Source of the DNA: Peptoniphilus sp. ING2-D1G
GTDB taxonomy: Bacteria; Bacillota; Clostridia; Tissierellales; Peptoniphilaceae
DNA length: 64,000 nucleotides
Assembly: GCA_000952975.1 (NCBI GenBank)
Contig: LM997412.1
Span: 682,001-746,000, forward strand
Direction: 5' to 3'
Shown: positions 48,931-58,187 of the stretch, in pieces
How positions within the stretch are numbered: position 1 is the stretch's first letter
Layout: each line of letters opens with the position of its first letter
The notes under the pieces: model-generated
What the model was told of the DNA's origin: nothing
The model's database searches: none
Seen by the model: the letters and a program-made list of their open reading frames with translations, nothing else
Program-made: the position numbers and the translations under genes

Positions 48931-49968
48931 ATGCAAGCTTTAATAAAATCAAATGAACTCACCTTTAAAACCTTTAATTATTTAAAAGTAAATGAATCTA
49001 TAATTGAAATACCTAAATTAAATAAAAATGAACTTAATAAAACTTCCGATAAAATAGAAAAGGAAACTTTAGAAAAGTTTTACGAAAATATTTATGGTGA
49101 ATTACCCGAAGATATTCTTAAACTCAATAAAGAGTATTGTAATTTATTTAAAGTTTATCAAGAGGGCAATAAAATAATCAATTTAAATACAAGTGAGTTC
49201 AATAATCAACTAATAGATTCGCACTATATTTTGGCAGAAAAATTTGAATCTATAAATATAATACTTGATTACACAAGTGATGAAGATAATGAGAAATTTA
49301 GAAGTTCCCTGATTAAAATTCATGCAAAGGATGAATCGAAAGTCAATCTGTTTATAATTCAAGATGATTATGAAAATCAAATTTCTCTTGAGACAATTTA
49401 TGCAGAAATAGGTGAAAATGCAGTTGTAAATGTCAACCAAATCGAACTTGGCTCAAATAAATTATACACATACTTCCAAGGCGATTTAAAAGGTAAACAT
49501 TCATTATTGAATATTGACTCCGTTTATTTCGGATCAGGAAAAAATAACATCGATATGCTCTACAATGTTTTTCACCATGGAATCAAAAGTAAGTCAGAAA
49601 TAGTAGTAAATGGAGCTTTAAAAGATAAAGCAAAAAAAATATTCAGATCAACTTTAGATTTCAAAAAAGGATCTGCCCAAAGTGTCGGATCGGAGGAAGA
49701 ATATACAATATTGTTAGATGACAGTGTAAGTTCTTTATCTGTGCCGGTTTTGTTATCTCATGAAGATGATGTGGAAGGAAATCACGCTGCAAGTGCTGGA
49801 AATATAGATAGAGAACTTCTATTTTACATTATGTCCAGAGGATTTGATGAAGACAGAGCAAAATCTTTAATAGTTCAATCTAAATTTTCCGGTGCAATAA
49901 ATAACATTAAAGATGAAAAAATCAAAGAAAAAATATGGAATAAAGTTTTTCAAAGAATGGGTGAATAG
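48931..49968 (+). CDS. sufD: Fe-S cluster assembly protein SufD
   Basis: 345 residues. The N-terminus is divergent and Lys/Asn-rich; the C-terminal half is recognisable SufD/SufB-like: KSEIVVNGALKDKAKKIFRS, TLDFKKGSAQSVGSEEEYTI, LLSHEDDVEGNHAASAGNID, RELLFYIMSRGFDEDRAKSL. The conserved His in EGNHAA corresponds to the SufD histidine. Pairs with SufB; its position after sufB is diagnostic. Confidence 0.93.
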   Translation: MQALIKSNELTFKTFNYLKVNESIIEIPKLNKNELNKTSDKIEKETLEKFYENIYGELPEDILKLNKEYCNLFKVYQEGNKIINLNTSEFNNQLIDSHYILAEKFESINIILDYTSDEDNEKFRSSLIKIHAKDESKVNLFIIQDDYENQISLETIYAEIGENAVVNVNQIELGSNKLYTYFQGDLKGKHSLLNIDSVYFGSGKNNIDMLYNVFHHGIKSKSEIVVNGALKDKAKKIFRSTLDFKKGSAQSVGSEEEYTILLDDSVSSLSVPVLLSHEDDVEGNHAASAGNIDRELLFYIMSRGFDEDRAKSLIVQSKFSGAINNIKDEKIKEKIWNKVFQRMGE

Positions 49969-49970
49969 TA

Positions 49971-51203
49971 ATGATAGACTCTAAATTGGTAAATGAAATA
50001 AGAAAAGATTTTAAGTATCTCAACAATAGTAACTATATTTATTTTGATAATGGCGCTACAACTCAAAAACCTGAGATTGTAATAAAGGATACTTCTGAAT
50101 TTTATGAAAAATACAACGGAAACCCTCACAGAGGAGCTCATTATTTTGCAATGAAATCCACCGAGGTTTTTGAAAGCGGCAGAAATTATATAGCGAATTT
50201 CATAGGAGCAAAATCTTCTAATGAAATAGTCTTTGTAAGAAATGCAACGGAAGCACTTAATTTAGTTGCTTATTCCTGGGGCATTAATAATTTAAAAGAA
50301 GGAGATGAAATATTAATCTCCATAATGGAACACCATTCAAATTTAATTCCTTGGCAAATCGTATGTAAAAAAACAGGTGCTAAGCTTAAATATCTATATT
50401 TAAATGATAAAATGCAAATAGACGACGAAGAATTCGATTCTAAATTAAATGAAAATACAAAAATTTTATCAATAACCGCAGCTTCAAACGTGGTCGGAAC
50501 AATGCCGGATGTAAAAAAATATATTTCAAAACTAAAAAAATATAATGAAACTGCTGTAGCAATAGTTGATGCAGCTCAATTCGTACCACATCATAAAATA
50601 AATGTAGAAAATCTGGGTTGTGATTTTATGACCTTTTCAGGGCATAAAATGCTTTCATCTATGGGTATTGGAGTTTTATACGGGAAAGAAAATATTTTAA
50701 ATTCCATGGAGCCATTCTTATATGGTGGGGATATGATTGAATATGTGCATGAAGATAAATCGACTTTTTTGAAATCTCCGCAAAGATTTGAAGCGGGCAC
50801 CGCCAATGTAGGAGGAGTTGTCTCATTAGTATCTGCCATTAAGTATATAGAAAATATTGGTATTGATGAAATAAGCAAATATGAGAGCAAACTGTGTAAA
50901 TATGCCTATGAAAAAATGCTAAAATTAAAATTTATAGACTTATACACAACTCCTGTGGAAAAAAGGTCACCATTGATATCCTTTAATTTTAAAGGCGTAC
51001 ACCCACATGATGTTGCTTCAATTCTGGACAACTATAAAATTGCCGTTCGATCCGGGCACCATTGTGCACAACCTCTCCACAGAAAGTTAGGCATTAATGC
51101 ATCATGCCGAGCATCTTTTGCTTTTTACAATACCTTTGAAGAAATAGATGTATTTATAGAAAAATTAGAAGAAGTTAGGAGGATAATGAAAATTGAATCT
51201 TAA
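49971..51203 (+). CDS. sufS: Cysteine desulfurase SufS
   Basis: 410 residues, class II desulfurase. YIYFDNGATTQKPEIVIKDT, NPHRGAHYFAMKSTEVFESG, FVRNATEALNLVAYSWG, SIMEHHSNLIPWQ, DAAQFVPHHKINV, FSGHKMLSSMGIGVLYGKEN (PLP Lys), and AVRSGHHCAQPLHRKLG (sulfur-accepting Cys near 365). Donates sulfur to SufU and then the SufBCD scaffold. Confidence 0.97.
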   Translation: MIDSKLVNEIRKDFKYLNNSNYIYFDNGATTQKPEIVIKDTSEFYEKYNGNPHRGAHYFAMKSTEVFESGRNYIANFIGAKSSNEIVFVRNATEALNLVAYSWGINNLKEGDEILISIMEHHSNLIPWQIVCKKTGAKLKYLYLNDKMQIDDEEFDSKLNENTKILSITAASNVVGTMPDVKKYISKLKKYNETAVAIVDAAQFVPHHKINVENLGCDFMTFSGHKMLSSMGIGVLYGKENILNSMEPFLYGGDMIEYVHEDKSTFLKSPQRFEAGTANVGGVVSLVSAIKYIENIGIDEISKYESKLCKYAYEKMLKLKFIDLYTTPVEKRSPLISFNFKGVHPHDVASILDNYKIAVRSGHHCAQPLHRKLGINASCRASFAFYNTFEEIDVFIEKLEEVRRIMKIES

Positions 51204-51630
51204 TGATATTTATACAGAAGTGGTGCTTGAACAAAGCAGAAACAAAAAAAACAGAAGAGATTTAGATAATCCGACAATTAAAGAGTTGGGACATAACCCA
51301 TCTTGCGGAGACGAAATTACTCTTCAATTAAAAATGGATGGAGATATAATAAAAGATGCGTCCTACGTAGGGACAGGATGCGCTATTTCACAAGCTTCCA
51401 CGTCCATAATGATTGATATAATTAAAAAAATGAGATTAAAAGATGCAGAAAAACTGGCAGATAAATTCATATCAATGGTAAAAGGTGAAATAACCGATGA
51501 AAGTGAATTAAGCGAACTTGAAGATGCAGCTATTTTTGAAAATATTAAAAACTTGCCTGCCAGAGTAAAGTGTGCGGAATTACCCTGGTATACTTTAAAG
51601 AATGTAATAAAAGAAAATAAGCTTGATTAG
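51193..51630 (+). CDS. sufU: Zinc-dependent sulfurtransferase SufU
   Basis: 145 residues. NPSCGDEITLQLKMDG (Cys38, Asp40), YVGTGCAISQASTSIMIDII (Cys63), and ARVKCAELPWYTLKNVI (Cys127), the SufU zinc and sulfur ligands; the SufU-specific insertion (about 75-95) separates it from IscU scaffolds. TTG 51193 start overlapping sufS by 11 bases; GGAGG at 51179-51183. Accepts persulfide sulfur from SufS. Confidence 0.95.
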   Translation: MNLNDIYTEVVLEQSRNKKNRRDLDNPTIKELGHNPSCGDEITLQLKMDGDIIKDASYVGTGCAISQASTSIMIDIIKKMRLKDAEKLADKFISMVKGEITDESELSELEDAAIFENIKNLPARVKCAELPWYTLKNVIKENKLD

Positions 51631-51644
51631 AAAATGGTGATTTT

Positions 51645-52040
51645 ATGAAATTATCAACAAAGGGAAGATATGGGCTTATGGCAATGTATAGATTGCTTCA
51701 AAACTATGGCAAAGGGCCTATGTCAATTAGCGATATAGCAAAAGAAGAAAACTTGTCCGTAGCATATCTGGAACAGTTATTTTCACTGCTAAAAAGAGCA
51801 AACCTTGTTAAATCAAGTAGGGGAGCCTTTGGAGGATATGAATTGACTCGCGATCCAAGGGAAATAAAAATAAGTGAAATATTAAATGCCTTGGAAGGAA
51901 ATATTGCAATTTCCTGTTCTGCTATGGATGATATAGTTGAATGCAAAAACACAAATATCTGTGCTACAAAGGATATACTTGATAAAATTCAAAGTAGAAT
52001 TGATGAAGTTTTGGATTCTGTGACACTTGCAGATATGTGA
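51645..52040 (+). CDS. Rrf2-family Fe-S-responsive regulator (IscR-like)
   Basis: 131 residues. Winged helix KLSTKGRYGLMAMYRLLQNY, SISDIAKEENLSVAYLEQLF, SSRGAFGGYELTRDPREIKI; C-terminal Cys91, Cys100, Cys106 (SCSAMDDIVECKNTNICATK), the [2Fe-2S] ligand set of IscR/Rrf2 regulators. It lies between suf and iscS genes and is a likely controller of Fe-S biogenesis. ATGG/TTTT spacing with GGTGATTTT before ATG 51645. Confidence 0.92.
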   Translation: MKLSTKGRYGLMAMYRLLQNYGKGPMSISDIAKEENLSVAYLEQLFSLLKRANLVKSSRGAFGGYELTRDPREIKISEILNALEGNIAISCSAMDDIVECKNTNICATKDILDKIQSRIDEVLDSVTLADM

Positions 52041-52048
52041 GGTTTTTT

Positions 52049-53182
52049 ATGAATATATATTTAGATAATTCAGCAACAACAAGGATAAAGGAAGAAGTAT
52101 TTGCTGCCATGGAGCCATTTCTAAAAGAAAATTACGGAAATGCTTCTTCAGTTTATTCCTTTGGAAAAATCGCAAGAAGTAAGATTGAAGAATCAAGAGA
52201 TAAAATTGCATCAATACTTGGGGCTCAAAGTAATGAAGTGTTTTTTACATCTGGAGGCAGCGAATCCGATAATTGGGCAATTAAGGGATCTGCCTTTGCA
52301 AATATGGAATGTGGCAAGGACATCATGACCACTAAAATCGAACATAAAGCTGTATTGGAAAGTTTTGAATATCTAAAAAAATTTGGTTTTAATCCAATAT
52401 ATTTAGACTTGAATGAATCCGGAATAGTGGATATTGAGATCTTAGAAAGTAAACTGACAGATGATACTATTTTTTTGTCAATGATGTATGCAAATAATGA
52501 AATAGGAACAATCCAGCCAATATCAAAAATATCAGAACTAATTAAATCAAAAGATATATTATTCCATGTAGACGGGGTTCAAGCTTTGCCCTATATTGAT
52601 ATTAATTTACGGAAATTAAATATTGATTTATTTACTGCATCAGCTCACAAAATAGGGGGTCCTAAAGGAATAGGGCTTCTTTATAAGAAAAAGGGATCTA
52701 AGGTAGATAATTTAATTCACGGCGGATCTCAAGAAATGGGTAAAAGAGCCGGTACGGAAAATGTGGCATTTATTGTAGGTTTTGCAAAAGCTATGGAAAT
52801 TGTAACAAACAACAGAGAAAAAAACATATTAAAAATAAAAAAAATGAGAGATTTTATGTTAAATAAACTATTAAGTGTTAAGGGTGTTTATTTAAATGGA
52901 GATTTTATAAATCGACTTCCGGGAAACATAAATATATCTATAGAAAAAGTTGATTCTCAATTGTTGCTGATGTTGCTTGACAAAAGAGGAGTATGCACTT
53001 CAAGTGGAAGTGCTTGCAATGCAGGAAGCATTAATCCATCGCATGTGTTAAAGGCTATTGGCAGAAATGATGAATTAGCCAAAAATTGTTTGAGAATTAC
53101 TATAAATGAAGATAATAATATGGATGAAATTATTGAAGCATCTGATATAATTATAAGTACTATAAACTCTTTAAGGGGATAA
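52049..53182 (+). CDS. iscS: Cysteine desulfurase IscS/NifS type
   Basis: 377 residues from ATG 52049 (GTGAGG upstream; the GTG at 52037 overlaps rrf2's stop). MNIYLDNSATTRIKEEVFAA, FTSGGSESDNWAIKG, EHKAVLESFEYL, MMYANNEIGTIQPISKI, SAHKIGGPKGIGLLYKKKG (PLP Lys near 201), TSSGSACNAGSINPSHVLKA (Cys near 322). Class I desulfurase, the third in this window. No iscU or mnmA neighbour is present, so the acceptor is unclear. Confidence 0.95.
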   Translation: MNIYLDNSATTRIKEEVFAAMEPFLKENYGNASSVYSFGKIARSKIEESRDKIASILGAQSNEVFFTSGGSESDNWAIKGSAFANMECGKDIMTTKIEHKAVLESFEYLKKFGFNPIYLDLNESGIVDIEILESKLTDDTIFLSMMYANNEIGTIQPISKISELIKSKDILFHVDGVQALPYIDINLRKLNIDLFTASAHKIGGPKGIGLLYKKKGSKVDNLIHGGSQEMGKRAGTENVAFIVGFAKAMEIVTNNREKNILKIKKMRDFMLNKLLSVKGVYLNGDFINRLPGNINISIEKVDSQLLLMLLDKRGVCTSSGSACNAGSINPSHVLKAIGRNDELAKNCLRITINEDNNMDEIIEASDIIISTINSLRG

Positions 53183-53185
53183 TTT

Positions 53186-54433
53186 ATGAATTCAATTAAT
53201 TTTAATTCAACTGGATTAAGTGGTGCAATTCCCGATTTTATACTTGTATTAGGAAGTTTTTTATTTATTTCTCTATTATTTTTATTAATATATTATTTAA
53301 TAAACATAGGTAACAGGTATATTGATAGACAAAAAAGAATAAATTTCAATTTAATAGTTATAATTAGAATATTTTTAGCATTGGTTTTATTATATATAGT
53401 GAAGAATATATTTAATAAATTTCCTGTTTTAACTGATACTTTTTGGGCCATAATATCCGCTGTTATTGTATCTTTTATGATAAATCCAATAGTTACATTT
53501 CTGGAGGAAAAAAATATTCCAAGGAGAATAGGCGTCATATTAGTGTATGTAACAGCTTTATTTGTATTTACTGTGTTTCTACTTACGGTAGTTCCAAAAA
53601 CAACAATGGAATTATCAAATTTAATCACTAAATTACAAGAAGTTTTCGAAGTTTTAGGCAATGAGCTTATAAAAGTAAATCATTTCATAAATGAGATGTT
53701 CAGCTATGAACTTTTCTATAATTTCAATACTGAAGAAATTGTAAAATCCATACAAAATTCAATTACTGATTTTATCATCGGATTACAATCAGATGTCTTA
53801 ATGAGCTTAAGAGGGGTGGCTTCAGGAGTAGGAAACTTTTTTAGTAAGTTAGTTCGAATTGTGTTGATATTTATTTTTACATTTTATTTTACAGTTGATA
53901 AAGATAAATTTAAAAACAGCATAATAAGAAATATACCTCATAAATATAAGGATGACATTTTATATGTATCTTCCAGAATCAACCGAGCTATGTTGGATTT
54001 TGTAAAAGGTAGAATGTTGATGGCTATTATAGTCGGATTTCTTACAATGCTCTATTTGCTAATATTAAATGTTGATTTTGCTATTGTAATAGGGCTTATT
54101 ACTTGTATTGCTGACATTATACCTTATATAGGTCCTTTTTTAGGATTTTTGCCGGCGGTTTTATTTGCATTTATAGAATCACCCATGAAAGCAGTTTGGG
54201 TAGGAATATTATTTGTATTGTTACAATGGGCGGAAAACAATATTATTGCACCAAAATTGCTAAGTGATAAAACAGGATTAAATCCACTATTAATATTAAT
54301 TTCTATAATTGTAGGTGGAGCGACGATGGGAGTATTTGGAATGATATTTGCAGTTCCCATTGCTTCTGTAATTATTATTTTAATAGATTTTGCAAAAATT
54401 AAGTACAATCAAAAGAACAGAAATATTGTCTAA
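53186..54433 (+). CDS. AI-2E family transporter
   Basis: 415 residues with about eight membrane helices (FILVLGSFLFISLLFLLIYY; FWAIISAVIVSFMINPIVTF; a large loop 140-240; then IVGFLTMLYLLILNVDFAIV; GPFLGFLPAVLFAFIE). PYIGPFLGFLPAV and NNIIAPKLLSDKTGLNPLLI are the family signatures. Members transport small molecules or act as Na+/H+ exchangers; the substrate is not predictable. 3 bases after iscS. Confidence 0.93.
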   Translation: MNSINFNSTGLSGAIPDFILVLGSFLFISLLFLLIYYLINIGNRYIDRQKRINFNLIVIIRIFLALVLLYIVKNIFNKFPVLTDTFWAIISAVIVSFMINPIVTFLEEKNIPRRIGVILVYVTALFVFTVFLLTVVPKTTMELSNLITKLQEVFEVLGNELIKVNHFINEMFSYELFYNFNTEEIVKSIQNSITDFIIGLQSDVLMSLRGVASGVGNFFSKLVRIVLIFIFTFYFTVDKDKFKNSIIRNIPHKYKDDILYVSSRINRAMLDFVKGRMLMAIIVGFLTMLYLLILNVDFAIVIGLITCIADIIPYIGPFLGFLPAVLFAFIESPMKAVWVGILFVLLQWAENNIIAPKLLSDKTGLNPLLILISIIVGGATMGVFGMIFAVPIASVIIILIDFAKIKYNQKNRNIV

Positions 54434-54474
54434 ATTGACAAATTATATCATTTAAAATATAATTTTATTAACTC

Positions 54475-54500
54475 TCCTCCCAAGTAGAAGGGAGGATTTT
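54475..54500 (+). terminator. Terminator upstream of alaS
   Basis: TCCTCCC (54475-54481) and GGGAGGA (54490-54496), loop AAGTAGAA, then TTTT. Too little space (85 bases) for a T-box leader, so alaS is probably not T-box controlled here. Confidence 0.72.
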
Positions 54501-54518
54501 GTAATAAAGAGGTGCTAT

Positions 54519-57143
54519 GTGAAGAATTTAACGTTACATGAGATTAGATCGATTTTTTTGGATTTTTTTAAAAAAAAGGAACACTTGATATTGCCAAGTT
54601 TTTCGTTAATCCCTAAAAACGACAAATCTTTGTTATTAATCGGTGCCGGAATGGCTCCAATGAAGAAATATTTTACGGGTGAATTGACACCTCCGAATAG
54701 AAGGGTTTCTACGTGTCAAAAATGTATAAGAACCGGTGATATAGAAAATGTTGGAAAAACAGATAGACATGCAACTTTTTTTGAAATGTTGGGAAATTTT
54801 TCCTTTGGAGATTACTTCAAAGAAGAGGCAATTTCATGGGCATATGAATTTTTAACTGAAGTAATAGAAATAGATCCTGAAAAAATTTGGGTGACTGTTT
54901 ATTTAGACGATGATGAAGCTTATGATATTTGGAATAAGAAAATACACATTTCCGAGAATAAAATTGTAAGATTAGGAAAAGAAGACAATTTTTGGGAATT
55001 GGAAGTCGGTCCTTCCGGTCCGTGTTCTGAAATCTATGTAGATAGAGGAGAAGAATATGGTTGCGGAGAACCTGATTGTAAGCCGGGTTGTGATTGTGAC
55101 AGATTTATAGAAGTTTGGAATTTGGTATTTACTCAATTTGATAAAGATGAAAATGGAGTTTATCACCCTCTCAGTCACCCCAATATTGATACGGGAATGG
55201 GGCTTGAAAGATTAGCCACAGTGATTCAACACACAAATAATATTTTTGAAATAGACGCCTTAAAAGAGATTGTTTCAGAAATTTGTAAGTTGGCTGATTA
55301 TACTTATCAGAGCGATGAAAAGTTGGATCAATCCGTAAGAGTTATAACAGACCACATAAGAGCAATTACCTTTATGATATCTGATAATATTAGACCCTCA
55401 AATGAGGGAAGAGGATATGTTTTACGAAGATTGATAAGAAGAGCTGCTCGTCACGGAAAATTATTAGGTATAAAGGGTGGTTTTTTACATGGATTATCTG
55501 AGTTTGTAATAGATTCTTGGGGTAATGATTATTATAATGATTTGAAGAAAAATAAAGAGAAAATTATAAGGACAATAAAGGCTGAAGAAAATAAATTTTT
55601 GGAAACTCTTGAATCAGGAACACAAATACTCAAATCTTATGTGGACGAGTTAGAAAATTTAAATGAACGTGTTCTCAGTGGAGAAAAAGCATTTAAGTTA
55701 TATGATACTTATGGATTTCCTATAGATTTAACCAGAGAAATATTAAATGAAAAAAACTTTAAAGTAGATGTGGAAAATTTTAATATCCTCATGGAAGAGC
55801 AAAGAAACAGAGCAAGGGCAGCAAGGGCTGAACAACATGATTCTGGATGGTCAAATAATTCCGATTATAAAATTTTTGAAGGAATTAAAACAGAGTTTTT
55901 GGGATATACAGAAAACAAATCCACTTCGAATATTATGATGATACTAAAGGATGAAGAGGAGGTAAGTGAATTAAGCGAAGGTGAAAGAGGAATTATACTG
56001 CTTGATCAGACAACATTTTATGGTGAAAGCGGTGGACAAGTAGGAGATACGGGAGTTATTTACAATGATGACTTCAAGGCAAATGTTGTTGATACTAAAA
56101 AAACAAAAAATGGAGCATTTCTTCATTTCGTAGAAGTAGATGAAGGGACTGTATATAAATCTCAAGTATTTGCAGAAATAGATGTTAAGAGAAGAAATAA
56201 TATCAGAAAGAACCACTCAGTAACACATCTTCTTCACAAAGCTTTAAAAGAGATATTAGGAGATCATGTAAATCAAGCAGGGTCTGAAGTTTTAGAGAAT
56301 TCCATGCATTTTGATTTTACACATTTTGAAGCTATAAGCAAAGAAAATCTGTTAAAAATAGAAAGTAGAGTAAATGAAAAAATATCTGAAGCAATGCAAG
56401 TAAAAACTGATATTAAAAGTTTAAATGATGCTTATAAAGATGGTGCTATAGGTTTGTTTGAAGATAAATATGATGACAATGTGAGAGTAGTATCCATGGG
56501 AGACTATTCAACAGAATTGTGTGGAGGCACACATGTAAGTAATACTTCTGAAATCCAAATGTTTAAGATACTCTCCGAGTCCAGTATATCGTCAGGAATT
56601 AGAAGGATTGAAGCTATTACAGGTCCATCTGTGTACAAATATTTAAATTCTTTAGAAGATTTAAGGGATGAAAGTGCTGATTTACTTAAGACAAATAAAA
56701 CTGATATATTAAATAAAATTTTGCAATTGACTAAATCGGTAAAAACATTTGAAAAGAAAATAGATGAACTAAAATTAAAATCTGCAAAGGATGAAATTTC
56801 TAATTTAATTGATGAACTGAAGATAAAAAACGGAATAAATTATATCACATTTAAGTTTGAAAATTTGGATCTCGATACACTCAGAAATATGGCAGACATG
56901 CTCAGAGATAAAGTGGGTTCTGTTGTTGTTCTACTTGCTACAGTTAATTCTGATAAGATTAATTTTGTTTGTGCTGTTTCAAAAGATTTAGTTAAAAAAG
57001 GATTAAATGCGGGTAAAATTGTCAAAGAAGTATCTAAAATTGCAGGTGGTGGTGGAGGTGGGAGACCCGATATAGCCACTGCCGGAGCTAAAGATTTAGA
57101 TAAAATAGATGAAGCACTTGAAAATTTGCAGAATCTATTGTGA
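54519..57143 (+). CDS. alaS: Alanyl-tRNA synthetase
   Basis: 874 residues, usual length. Class II core: LPSFSLIPKNDKSLLLIGAG, RHATFFEMLGNFSFGDYFKE, VWNLVFTQFDKDENGVYHPL, NIDTGMGLERLATVIQ. Editing domain with the Zn motif HSVTHLLHKAL (near 566) and CGGTHVSNTSEIQMF (near 667). C-terminal AGGGGGGRPDIATAGAKDLD. Charges tRNA-Ala and deacylates mischarged Ser and Gly. GTG 54519 start with AAAGAGGTGCTAT. Confidence 0.98.
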   Translation: MKNLTLHEIRSIFLDFFKKKEHLILPSFSLIPKNDKSLLLIGAGMAPMKKYFTGELTPPNRRVSTCQKCIRTGDIENVGKTDRHATFFEMLGNFSFGDYFKEEAISWAYEFLTEVIEIDPEKIWVTVYLDDDEAYDIWNKKIHISENKIVRLGKEDNFWELEVGPSGPCSEIYVDRGEEYGCGEPDCKPGCDCDRFIEVWNLVFTQFDKDENGVYHPLSHPNIDTGMGLERLATVIQHTNNIFEIDALKEIVSEICKLADYTYQSDEKLDQSVRVITDHIRAITFMISDNIRPSNEGRGYVLRRLIRRAARHGKLLGIKGGFLHGLSEFVIDSWGNDYYNDLKKNKEKIIRTIKAEENKFLETLESGTQILKSYVDELENLNERVLSGEKAFKLYDTYGFPIDLTREILNEKNFKVDVENFNILMEEQRNRARAARAEQHDSGWSNNSDYKIFEGIKTEFLGYTENKSTSNIMMILKDEEEVSELSEGERGIILLDQTTFYGESGGQVGDTGVIYNDDFKANVVDTKKTKNGAFLHFVEVDEGTVYKSQVFAEIDVKRRNNIRKNHSVTHLLHKALKEILGDHVNQAGSEVLENSMHFDFTHFEAISKENLLKIESRVNEKISEAMQVKTDIKSLNDAYKDGAIGLFEDKYDDNVRVVSMGDYSTELCGGTHVSNTSEIQMFKILSESSISSGIRRIEAITGPSVYKYLNSLEDLRDESADLLKTNKTDILNKILQLTKSVKTFEKKIDELKLKSAKDEISNLIDELKIKNGINYITFKFENLDLDTLRNMADMLRDKVGSVVVLLATVNSDKINFVCAVSKDLVKKGLNAGKIVKEVSKIAGGGGGGRPDIATAGAKDLDKIDEALENLQNLL

Positions 57144-57160
57144 TGATTATTATTTTTGTA

Positions 57161-57169
57161 TGATATAAT
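57161..57169 (+). promoter_or_regulatory. Extended -10 promoter for ireB-ruvX
   Basis: TGA-TATAAT (57161-57169), 20 bases before the ireB ATG; -35 region weak. It lies between alaS and ireB. Confidence 0.5.
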
Positions 57170-57189
57170 AATTGCTATGGGGGTTTATT

Positions 57190-57438
57190 ATGGATAAAAA
57201 TTATGAAACGCAAGTATTTGAAAAACAAAATTTGGAATCTGAAAAGTATAAGAAAATTATTAAAGATGTTTATTTTGCATTGGAAGAAAGAGGATATAAT
57301 CCTATTGACCAAATAATAGGATATATACTTTCCGGAGATCCAACATATATTACAAGTTATAATAATGCTAGATCCATAATTCAAAAAATTGAACGTGATA
57401 ATTTATTAGCGGAGTTATTAAAATCATATTTAAGATAA
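57190..57438 (+). CDS. ireB: IreB family regulatory phosphoprotein (UPF0297)
   Basis: 82 residues. [78 protein letters not shown]: nearly the family consensus (IreB/YrzL), whose N-terminal Thr is phosphorylated by the Ser/Thr kinase IreK in enterococci. It lies between alaS and ruvX, as in most Firmicutes. ATG 57190 with a GGGGG site. Confidence 0.95.
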   Translation: MDKNYETQVFEKQNLESEKYKKIIKDVYFALEERGYNPIDQIIGYILSGDPTYITSYNNARSIIQKIERDNLLAELLKSYLR

Positions 57439-57440
57439 TT

Positions 57441-57464
57441 AGTGAGATGGTCAGCCATCTCACT
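57441..57464 (+). other. Perfect hairpin between ireB and ruvX
   Basis: AGTGAGATGG (57441-57450) and CCATCTCACT (57455-57464), ten perfect pairs, loop TCAG, no T-run. Either a processed or attenuating RNA element or an inefficient terminator. It starts 2 bases after the ireB stop. Confidence 0.7.
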
Positions 57465-57512
57465 TCAATGTTACAATGATTTTAATAAACATACGGAAAT
57501 GGTTGTGATTTC

Positions 57513-57920
57513 ATTAGAATTTTAGGTTTGGATATAGGGGACAAATGGATTGGCATAGCTATAAGTGATGAACTTTTATTTACTGCTCAGCCTTTAAAAA
57601 CAATATTAAGACAATCAAACAAACAAGTTTACGAAGAACTGCATAATATTATTAGAGAGTATAATATAAAAAAGGTTGTTGTGGGTCTTCCTAAAAATAT
57701 GAATAATACTATCGGACCACAAGCAGAAAAAGTTATGAAATTTTCTACAAAACTCGGAAATAAATTTGATGTTGAGATAATTTATATAGATGAAAGACTT
57801 AGTAGTATATCCGCAAATAAAATTTTAATTGAGGGAAATGTTAGAAGAGAGAACAGGAAAAAATATATTGATAAAATTGCTGCAACTTATATTTTACAAA
57901 CATATCTCGATGCTAAGTAG
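57513..57920 (+). CDS. ruvX: Holliday junction resolvase-like RuvX (YqgF)
   Basis: 135 residues if started at ATT 57513: IRILGLDIGDKWIGIAISDE, the canonical RuvX N-terminus, read as Met-Arg-Ile-Leu-Gly-Leu-Asp. A start at TTG 57528 would remove the first beta strand and the catalytic Asp context. No ATG, GTG or TTG is in frame upstream before a stop. GTGAT precedes ATT by three bases, the spacing also seen before thiI and the XRE gene. KKVVVGLPKNMNNTIGPQAE and IIYIDERLSSISANKIL complete the fold. Roles include rRNA processing and resolvase activity. Confidence 0.9.
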   Translation: MRILGLDIGDKWIGIAISDELLFTAQPLKTILRQSNKQVYEELHNIIREYNIKKVVVGLPKNMNNTIGPQAEKVMKFSTKLGNKFDVEIIYIDERLSSISANKILIEGNVRRENRKKYIDKIAATYILQTYLDAK

Positions 57921-57928
57921 GAGGAATT

Positions 57929-58174
57929 ATGGAAAAACAAGTCTTTTATGATGAAAAAGGAAAGGTTCAAGAATTTGATATAAAAGCTAAATTCAGTTTA
58001 GATGACAAAGATTATGTTGCAATGGAACCTGTGGAAAATTCTGATAACTTAATATATTTATTAAGAATTGAGACTGACGAAAACGACGAAGAGTATCTTA
58101 TAGGAATTGATGACGAAGAACTGCAAGAGGCAAGAGATGCTTATGAAGAATTGTTAAATATGAATGAAAATTAA
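57929..58174 (+). CDS. DUF1292 protein (YrzB-like)
   Basis: 81 residues, strongly acidic: EKQVFYDEKGKVQEFDIKAK, SLDDKDYVAMEPVENSDNLI, LLRIETDENDEEYLIGIDDE. The DUF1292 pattern with F.L.D..YV....P. Unknown function, always near ruvX and ireB in Firmicutes. GGAGG precedes the ATG. Confidence 0.93.
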   Translation: MEKQVFYDEKGKVQEFDIKAKFSLDDKDYVAMEPVENSDNLIYLLRIETDENDEEYLIGIDDEELQEARDAYEELLNMNEN

Positions 58175-58187
58175 TTCGAGGGAATTT

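Noticed and set aside
54434..54518. T-box riboswitch upstream of alaS
   Set aside because: The leader is only 85 bases; it contains a 7-bp terminator-like hairpin but no space for stem I and no T-box sequence.
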